A DNA stretch of 64,000 nt, taken from positions 930,001 through 994,000 of the forward strand of contig JAGTXZ010000010.1 in NCBI GenBank assembly GCA_018398575.1, in the 5' to 3' direction. Position numbers and translations under genes: made by a program. The notes under the pieces were generated by a model. That model saw nothing but the letters and a program-made list of their open reading frames with translations, was not told the DNA's origin and did no database searches. Positions 57,001-64,000 of this stretch are shown here, in pieces. Origin of the DNA: Ampelomyces quisqualis (lineage: Eukaryota; Ascomycota; Dothideomycetes; Pleosporales; Phaeosphaeriaceae). Numbering within the stretch: position 1 is the first letter of the stretch; each line of letters starts with the position of its first letter.

Positions 57001-57299
57001 CAGTAGTGTACTGTACTCTACAGTTCTACTACTTAATTTACCTAATTTATACTAGCCCCTTAAGCTTTATAGAGATTTTCTTGTTACAATCCTACTTAAT
57101 CTCTCCTCCTTCTGTTATTACACCTTACAGACTACTACGCGACAATGTCTTTACGTTCTACTTCTTTAGAACTTTTGTTTCTAGATTACTTTTTAGGTTA
57201 TACAGAATAATGCCCTTGCATACGTCTGCCAGCTAGCCCAGTTAATATACCCTAAACATAAATTGGTCTTAGGTGCCCTGTTTGTCTTAAGGCTCTGCA
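57001..57299. other. AT-rich junction between repeats
   Basis: A short open frame (57006-57236) is hydrophobic and looks like chance. The junction of element A with the next repeat lies somewhere here. Confidence 0.35.
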
Positions 57300-60200
57300 A
57301 TTATAACCTTATTTGCCTTAATTAGTGTAATAGCTTCTGCAAACGCTATTAACGCTACCAAAATAAATATTAAGTCTAGGTCCCTCTATTTTGCTAACAT
57401 AGCGTCTATTTTAGACTTTAGCATTCCTCCTCTTAGCAAAAGAACTACATCTTCGCCAAATTTTTTTTAAAGCTCTATCTAGAGCACTAGTTACACACAT
57501 AGTTTGTATAAGCTAATAAGGATTTTAGCCTAAACGTTGCGTAGTACTGTTTAATTATCTGCTAGGCCCCTTCAATTAGGATTAGGTCTAGTTTTAACAT
57601 AGGTCCTCTTAGCCTCTAGCTTAATTGCCTTGTACTTTGCACTATGTGCAAGCAGCAAGTTAAAGTTATTAGTAAATATTCCTTTGTCTAGCTGCTAGAA
57701 GTGCTGTTAGATATGCGTTAATGTAAACTGCTTAGTTTTCTTACTTCCTTTACTTTTAAACAGCGCAGCCTTAAGCTAGGCTAGTATTAAGAATATTGTA
57801 ATGCTCTATATCTTAGCGCAGTTAAATATGCATACGCTCTTAGCTTTTGCACTATTTAGCCCTTCTTATTATAGCACTATTTTGCATCTTGTTGTTGTGT
57901 TAGCTATAAGCAATTAGAAGTTGTCTATTTAGTATAGCTAGTAGAATGTTAGGAAGTTGCCCTTAATACCTAAAATCTTCTGGCCCTATAGGTCTTGCGT
58001 AACTAGAGTTTAACGCAGTATAAACCTTACTGCAATCTTCTCTCCTAACGCTATAAGCGCTATATACTTAGGAGAATTAAGCACGTTTTTAACTTCTTCT
58101 TGTGCCTTGGATAAGTAGGTGTCCTAGCCCTTTACTATAACTAGGCTTAATATCTTTCTTGTCCCTCTTATATCTACAATTTTCTTAATACTTGCGTACA
58201 CAGGGTTAGCAGCAGTAAACAGTTTAGAACTGTCTATGTTGTCCTTCTTGCCTGTAAGACAGTGCTAGTTTAAGAAGTTCTTATTGTCTCGCAGTCTGCT
58301 AAGCACTAGAGAGATAAAAATAAGTATCTTGTAGAGACCCTTCTCTATTAGTGTACCTAAGAGGGCCTAGGCCTTCTACTAATAACTATAGTTCTTGACT
58401 TAAATAGTCTTGTACAAGTTACCTATAATAGTATTCTTAGATTTATAGTTATAGAACTTGTTAAAGATAATACGTCCCTATATTACTACGTAGCCAGGAA
58501 TATTAAAGGCGTCTATTACGCTTACTTTGCTACCTCTTAATAATATTTTGCGTGTAGTTATAAGTCTTATAGTTTGGTATTTATTAAGCACGTGTTTTAC
58601 TAATATTGTGTAGCTGCATACAATTATAAATCAGCTAGCAGATAGTGCTAGACAGTGCACAGTTGCACTTAGGTAGACTTTTAGCATATAGCATTCTTAG
58701 ATATACTACAGAACTGTCTCTATATACTTCTTACTGTCCTTTGTAAATTTGCGCAGTAGGACGTTTTAGTTAAACGCTACAAGGTACTGTTTAACTTGCA
58801 AATTAATCCTTATCTCTATTTCTTTATCTGCTATTAGTGCGCCTATACCCTGTAGAAAGGTATTGTCTATAAAGTAGATACAGAGCGCAAGAGAGTCTTT
58901 TGGGTTGCACTATTTAGATTTGCGGAGGCCTATAGTAATAATTTTAGCCTTCTATACAGCTAGTGTACAGCCCTATCTGCTTACTATAGATGCTGCTAAC
59001 TGTAGCTCTTCTAGCATTAAAGAGTTTTTTTCGCATGCACATAGGAATATCTGTTAGTCTATTATAAGGCACTGTTCTCAACTGTTATCTTTGGCTCTAT
59101 GTTAACTAGTTTTATTCTTTAATTAGTCCTCTTGCACTTTAGTCTAGTTCTTAAAGTGCGCATGCCCTATAATTATTATAAGTATAGCTAATCTTGTTTT
59201 CTCTATACCTATTATGTTCCCAAATATGCTGCTATTGTCTAAAGATAGCTCTTTTTTGTAAAGTATGTAGGCCTCTATTAGTTAGTATACTATAAATGGG
59301 ACTGTTAGTCTCTATAATAAATGTAGTATTATAGGCGCGTTATTCTTAAAGTCTTCTAGTAGAAATCTAAAGAAGTTAGCTGCTTCCCGCTATTTGTTCT
59401 CTTAGCAGTGTTCTATCGCTACTCTAATTTAAGCTTACAGTTTATCTGCTGTCCTGTCTTGCGTATTAGTTACGTAGATTATAGTTGTAGGCTCTCTATA
59501 GTGCACTTACCTTGCGTTTAGTAGGGCTTAGAGCTGCAGCCTTTCTTCTAACGCAAGTTGTTTTGCTAACTAAAGCTCTTTATCCTTATCTCTATTACCT
59601 TTATTACACTCTTCTTATTCTTCTTTACTACTAGAGTAGGCATCTTCTTCTAGCAACCTCTGTTATTTCCCTATAGCACCCTTGCGTTTCTGTTTAGGTG
59701 TAGTAATTAGCGTAGATGTTGCGTTATTTTATGTTCGCGCAGCATCTTTATCTCCGCTTCCCTTTACTTTCTTTGTAGTACTGTTATTCTGCTCCTCTAG
59801 GCGCTTAATTTTAGTAGTTAGAGTCTTAATACATATGTCTAGGCTATTATCCTTCTTTTTCTCGCCTCTGCTCTGTCTATTAAAGCGTTTGCTACTATTT
59901 GCTTTAGGTCCTGTTAATAGTTTGTAGGCTAGGTTTACTAGCGCTCTTGTTATCTTTTATTGTTTATAGTTATTGTCTTTAGTGTTGTTGTTAAGCTCTA
60001 AGTAGAGGCGCCTTTGCCTCTTGTCTCTAGTAGCACCTACTAGGTTTATAATGTTGCTGTTGCTGCCTAAAGTAAAGTGCACTATATTATATAGTTAGCT
60101 GTTATTATTTATATACTGTTCTGGGTTGTATTACTACTAGGCTTAACTTTGTCTTGTACTAGAGTCTAGCATTCAATTGTAACGCCCTTAAGGCTTCTTA

Positions 60201-61000
60201 TCTTAACGTATAAGTTAACAGTTGCAGCTAGATTGTTATTGTTAGTAATTAGGCACAGCGCCAACACGTTAAATATCTTTAAAGTCCTAACTATGTACTA
60301 GTCTATAAATTTTAGTTGCAATAGGTGTTTAACAAGTGCACTATATTTGAGATATTATAGCTTTATCTTAAAGTTGCTGTCTTTAAGCTGCTGTTAACGT
60401 ACAGCTATTATTAGCCTTAAAAGTAGGAAGGTCTAGGCAGTTTAACAATGTACGCTATCTATAATATAGACATTAACGTTATTAAGTAACAGTTTAGTTA
60501 TTATTGTAGTAAGGCCTATTAGCTAGGTCACTAAAGCAGCAGAAGAACTTAAGACTACTAATGCTAACTGCGTGCGTTCTAGTTCTAAGTTTACAGGCGT
60601 TAGCTATCTTTCTGTGTGTTTAGCTTTAACTTTATTGCTATAGTCTTAAATTTCTAAGATTATCTTCTTCTATACAGCGCCAGCTGTTGCCTTGTAGAAT
60701 TCTCTTAGTATACTACTATTAGTTAGTTAGGGGCATGCAGTATACTTAAGCTATTTATCTGTTATTAGGCCGCGCATTATCTTTAGGTAGTTGGCCTATA
60801 GGTGTACCTGTTTGATCTTGTTATATGTATTCTTGTGCTAGATAAAATCTGTTATCTCTTTAACCTATATGCGCTAGTCTGCTACATTAATATTATAGCC
60901 TATTCTTACAATTGCCTGTAATACGTTGTTAGTAGTTATTGTCTTTGCATTACTTATGTACCATTTATTTAATTAAGGTAGCTGCTACTTATACTTGTTA
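57300..61000 (-). pseudogene. Long decayed minus-strand frame, family unknown
   Basis: Reading the minus strand through TAG/TAA stops gives largely coherent protein segments over about 3.5 kb: KHTERQLTPVNLELERTQLA and LVVLSSSAALVTQLIG (about 60.5-60.7 kb), EECNKGNRDKDKEL and REAANFFRFLLEDFKNNAPI (about 59.3-59.6), SKELSLDNSSIFGNIIGIEK-like (about 59.2), LALCIYFIDNTFLQGIGALI, ADKEIEIRINLQVKQYLVAF (about 58.8-58.9), TTRKILLRGSKVSVIDAFNI (about 58.5), SRLRDNKNFLN (about 58.3), FTAANPVYASIKKIVDIRGT (about 58.2) and ALGEKIAVRFIL (about 58.0). I do not recognise it as reverse transcriptase, integrase or a DDE enzyme. It is probably a large ORF of a mobile element or a gene carried by one, decayed in the same way as its neighbours. 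Confidence 0.5.
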
Positions 61001-61460
61001 TTGCAATCCTATAACGTGTATATTGTATAATATGTTACGCGTAACAGTTAAGAACAGTGCAGGCAGGTATAAGGACAGTAGAATAGCTACAGCTTAGTTA
61101 GCGTATATAGGTATGCTTGTGTTATGTGCTTACTTGTAATAGTATTATAATGTACAGCATAGTGTAGTAAACATAACGTAGAAAATTACGTATATTTGCG
61201 TTGTAGTACTATTGTTGTTGTTATATAGTTATAGTGCATTTATAGTAGTAACGCAGCATTATATAGTTGTAGTAGTAGGTTAAATTATAGGTGCAGGTAA
61301 AAGTAAGCAGGGTTTTGTCCTAGCATTGTATAGCCTCTTACCTAGCGCTAACGTGTTGTGTTGTGTCTTTAAGGTAAGTAAAGGTGTATTCTAGAGAGGC
61401 GCCTCTTACTGCGTGTTATTCTTGGTGCAGCACTATATAGTACTATATAGCACTATATAG
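61001..61460. other. AT-rich sequence with short simple repeats
   Basis: TA-rich sequence including a short CACTATATAG tandem run near 61,425-61,460. No coding signal was identified. Confidence 0.4.
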
Positions 61461-61772
61461 CACTAAGCAAAATTCTTACTTTCTAGTTTTTTATATTATA
61501 GTGTAGGCAACTTACCTCTTGTATATTATAGTAGTAGTACTCTCTTTAGTCTAGCAAGCAAACTTAGCTAAACCTACTAGTGCTATTATAGTAGACAGGT
61601 CTACTGTATAGTACTATAGGACACTGTGTAGCACTAAGCAAAATTCTTACCTCCTATGTTTTTGCATTATAATGTAGGTAACTTACCTCTTGTATATTGT
61701 GTTAGTAGCACTCTCTTTAGTCTGGCAGGCAAACTCAGCTAAACCTACTAGTGCTATTGTAGTAGACAGGTC
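61461..61772. repeat. Direct repeat, two about 141-bp units 171 bp apart
   Basis: Units 61461-61601 and 61632-61772 both begin CACTAAGCAAAATTCTTAC and end GTAGACAGGT. Differences are mostly transitions, and unit 1 is the more TA-rich (GTACTCT versus GCACTCT; CTAGCAAG versus CTGGCAGG). The origin could be a local tandem duplication or ends of nested elements. Confidence 0.8.
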
Positions 61773-62889
61773 ACGCAATAAGGCTGCGTTGGAATATTTA
61801 AGTTATATGCTAGCGTCTAGTAGTTTATATCAAATTATAGAGAAGTTTTTATATGTCTGCAGTTCTGTTAGCAAGGAAAGCTGTCTATTGCCTTCTATTT
61901 CTTTGCACCATGTTGTTCTATTATAATTCTATATTATCTGTTAGTGCATCTAACGCCCTAGACTGTGTGCTATTAGCGTAGACAGTAGTTAACAGATCTC
62001 TACAGTGTACGCAGCTTGCAGCTAGCAAGAAAGTGTATAGCAGCCTACTTCTATCATGCATTTTAACATTAGTTTAAGACGTTTATGTTTTTAACTAGAT
62101 AATTCTGCTCTATATTCCATAGATTTGTTTGTAAGGAGATTAGTTTCCCCTTTTCAACGCCAAGTTCGCTGTTAATATAGTAGTATTCCTTTGTTTAAGT
62201 GTTCTCTCTTAGTATTAGCAACTAATATTGCAAATTGTGCAGTACGCAGTATCTTACAAAGAATACTATTATTGTCTGTTGTCTTGTGTTCTTGTATAAT
62301 AGCCTTATCTCTTGTTAACATATCTTACAGTGTAGTATCTCCGCTTAGTGCTAGTATACTAGAGTGCTTAACTTCCTACGCTGCTGTCCTGCCTAGATGT
62401 TACTGTACGTGCATAATTTCTTAACAACCCTACTCTTTTAGTCGCATAGATTATGTGCTACTGCTTTGGATTATTAATCTAGTCTTTAGCTAAATATAGT
62501 TAGTGCTAGGTAATTATTCTTTAATTTTAGTGTTTGCTAGGCTAATGTTGTCTAGTTATTTTGGTTAATGCGCTAGCTAAAATACCAAAGATTGTAGGCC
62601 CTGTAAGATAATTTGTGCAATAGCTATTCTTGTTCTAGTTAAGTATAGTATTATTACGCTTTTCTAACTATAACTACACTACAACATTGCTCTTGGTTTT
62701 TACGCTTACAAATAGCCTAGCGTTGTCTTATTTTAAGTATATAGCATTCTTGTGTTTATATTAGCGCAGTCTTACTACCTAGTTACGTATATCTTTTTAG
62801 CGTCTGTCTTGCAGCTCTACAGCTATCTATTTTATAGTTACCTGTTGCAGTGCTCCTAGCTTATTAATATATTGCCTATTGTTTGTAGT
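61773..62889 (-). other. Decayed repeat sequence, weak minus-strand frame
   Basis: A minus-strand frame (about 62.42-61.98 kb) reads LALSGDTTL, LTRDKAIIQEHKTTDNNSIL and LRTAQFAILVANTKREHLNK with TAG/TAA interruptions, so it is probably another piece of a mobile element. No family was recognised. Confidence 0.35.
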
Positions 62890-64000
62890 AAACTCTTACT
62901 AACCTATATATACCTGCAGTTAATCTATTATATCTATTGCTTTGCGGTGTAATAGTCTAGGGAGTAACAGTACCTTATAGTTCTCTTCTATCTTGTTTAG
63001 GCTGTATATTGCAACAATATAGTCTAAGAGGCAGGCTAGATCTTTGTAGTTAGGATCGCGCTCTTTAGGTAACTTAATAAAGCTCTTAACATCTATACTG
63101 TTAATAATGCGCATGTCTTTAAGCTAGTTAACTAAATTGTTAAGCTTGTAGTAAGTCTCTTAGAAGTTAGCTATACATAGCTGTAGGCTATAGTACATGT
63201 TTAGACATGTTAAGATCTGCTAGCTACTGTATATAGTCTTAGCTCTTATCTTGTTATACTACGCGCGATATCCCTAGTAAATAGCGTAAATAACATCTAT
63301 TGTCTTAGTAAGATGTTTGCCTATTATACTTTTCTCTACTATAAAGTGTAGGAAATAGGCGTAGACTTTAGCCTTCTATGCGTAGGTAATGCCTTAGTCT
63401 ATTAGTTAGTATAATGTTATACTACCTGTAGGCAGGAATATAACTCTATTGTATTAGTAAGCATTGTAACCTCTATTACTATAATAAGCCTGCAGTACAT
63501 TAATACTATACATACTAAACGTTCCGCAGCAATTGGCAGCTTATCTAAAGCTTAGCTACTGCGTATTTGTAAGGTAGGAACCTATTAATTAGTAACAATA
63601 CTTATCTGTTCATGCAGTTATTAAACCATTTCAGCTATTCTAGTATAATGTTAGTGTCTATTCAAGTAGAATTATTGTCCTAATAGATACAACTAAGACT
63701 ACAGATATTTAGGTTCTTCTTACTATCTATATAAGTTGTGTAGTTTAAGGATTCTATAAACTATAGAGGCACTTAGTCTAAGCTATCTACGTTTGTACAC
63801 AGCACACTAGTTATATACTCTCTATCTAGTCTAGGTCCAGCTCCTAGATTGTCTGCTAACATACATTAGGGCAAGTGTTTCTAGTATATACTAGCCTTGT
63901 CTATGTTATATAAATCCTTAGGCGCGTATCTACTTACTACGTTGCAAATCTCTTCTATTATAAGCTTAGTGTTCTCAACTGTTATACTACTATAGTTGCC
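62890..64000 (-). pseudogene. Pogo/Tigger-type DDE transposase, decayed, partial
   Basis: Minus-strand reading through stops gives the DDE_1 order: TVENTKLIIEEICNVVSRYA, PKDLYNIDKASIYxKHLP (the Asp of the usual NMDE/NIDE box present), LGAGPRLDREYITSVLCTNV, DSLDxVPLxFIESLN, IILExLKWFNNCMNRxVLLL with Asn where the second catalytic Asp belongs, and then after a frame change a segment corresponding to the PANxTSLYQPLDQGII region, followed by FLHFIVEKSIIGKHLTKTID and VKSFIKLPKERDPNYKDLAC. The N-terminal DNA-binding part lies beyond the window edge. Asn for Asp and TAG/TAA stops again fit RIP. It is inactive as read. Confidence 0.72.

Noticed and set aside
59682..59927. Short plus-strand open frames in the AT-rich block (also 57006-57236, 61690-61926, 62191-62424)
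   Set aside because: Hydrophobic, motif-free, and overlapping longer consistent minus-strand readings of decayed elements.
1..64000. tRNA, rRNA and CRISPR arrays
   Set aside because: I looked for tRNA-like GTTCGANNC loops with matching arms, conserved rRNA blocks and regularly spaced identical repeats, and saw none. A covariance-model scan would be needed to exclude a tRNA.

Overview
This is a nuclear segment of a filamentous ascomycete. Short 47-75 bp GT-AG introns, long disordered proteins, a HET-type gene, MITE-like repeats and retrotransposons with RIP-like decay all point to Dothideomycetes, most likely Pleosporales. The genus is inference. All gene models were read by eye, splice sites included.

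Layout. Bases 1-42,700 are GC-balanced and gene-bearing. In order: a disordered acidic protein (3.6-4.8 kb), LAS1 (6.3-7.8), SWD2/WDR82 (minus, 8.4-9.6), an OAC1-like mitochondrial carrier with five exons (10.0-11.1), a decayed HET gene with degenerate C-terminal repeats (minus, 11.9-13.9), a second decayed gene (14.3-15.4), a MITE candidate (16.7-17.0), a conserved-looking unknown protein (17.5-19.4), OHCU decarboxylase (minus, 20.5-21.2), a coactosin/ADF-H plus PH-like protein (21.7-25.2), GGPP synthase (minus, 25.8-27.1), a fungal LPAEIRNxIY-type protein (minus, 27.6-28.6), an unrecognised protein (minus, 29.2-29.9), a Sec2-type Rab GEF (minus, 30.3-31.3), an NmrA-like protein (31.9-32.9), an MFS sugar transporter (minus, 33.1-34.8), a tandem trio of small related genes with one broken (36.8-39.1), a small membrane protein (39.7-40.3) and a truncated hybrid histidine kinase (minus, 40.7-42.6).

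From about 42.7 kb to the end the sequence is an AT-rich repeat block with almost no long ORFs. Reading through TAG/TAA stops recovers transposon proteins, the pattern expected from CpA-to-TpA (RIP) mutation. A Ty3/Gypsy element (A, about 43.7-57 kb) is split by a complete 7,096-bp Ty3/Gypsy chromovirus (B, 48,189-55,284) that has two 299-bp LTRs and a perfect 5-bp target duplication. Element B also carries an antisense reading frame between its chromodomain and 3' LTR. To the right lie a long decayed minus-strand frame of unknown family (about 57.3-61 kb), a short direct repeat (61.5-61.8 kb) and a decayed pogo/Tigger-type DDE transposase (62.9-64 kb), cut by the window edge.

How genes relate. 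Most genes are unrelated housekeeping functions: pre-rRNA processing, histone methylation/mRNA 3' processing, mitochondrial transport, urate breakdown, actin, isoprenoids and exocytosis. I see no operon-like or secondary-metabolite cluster logic. Genes close to the repeat block (tandem trio, truncated kinase) are the fast-evolving or damaged ones, as expected at an isochore border.
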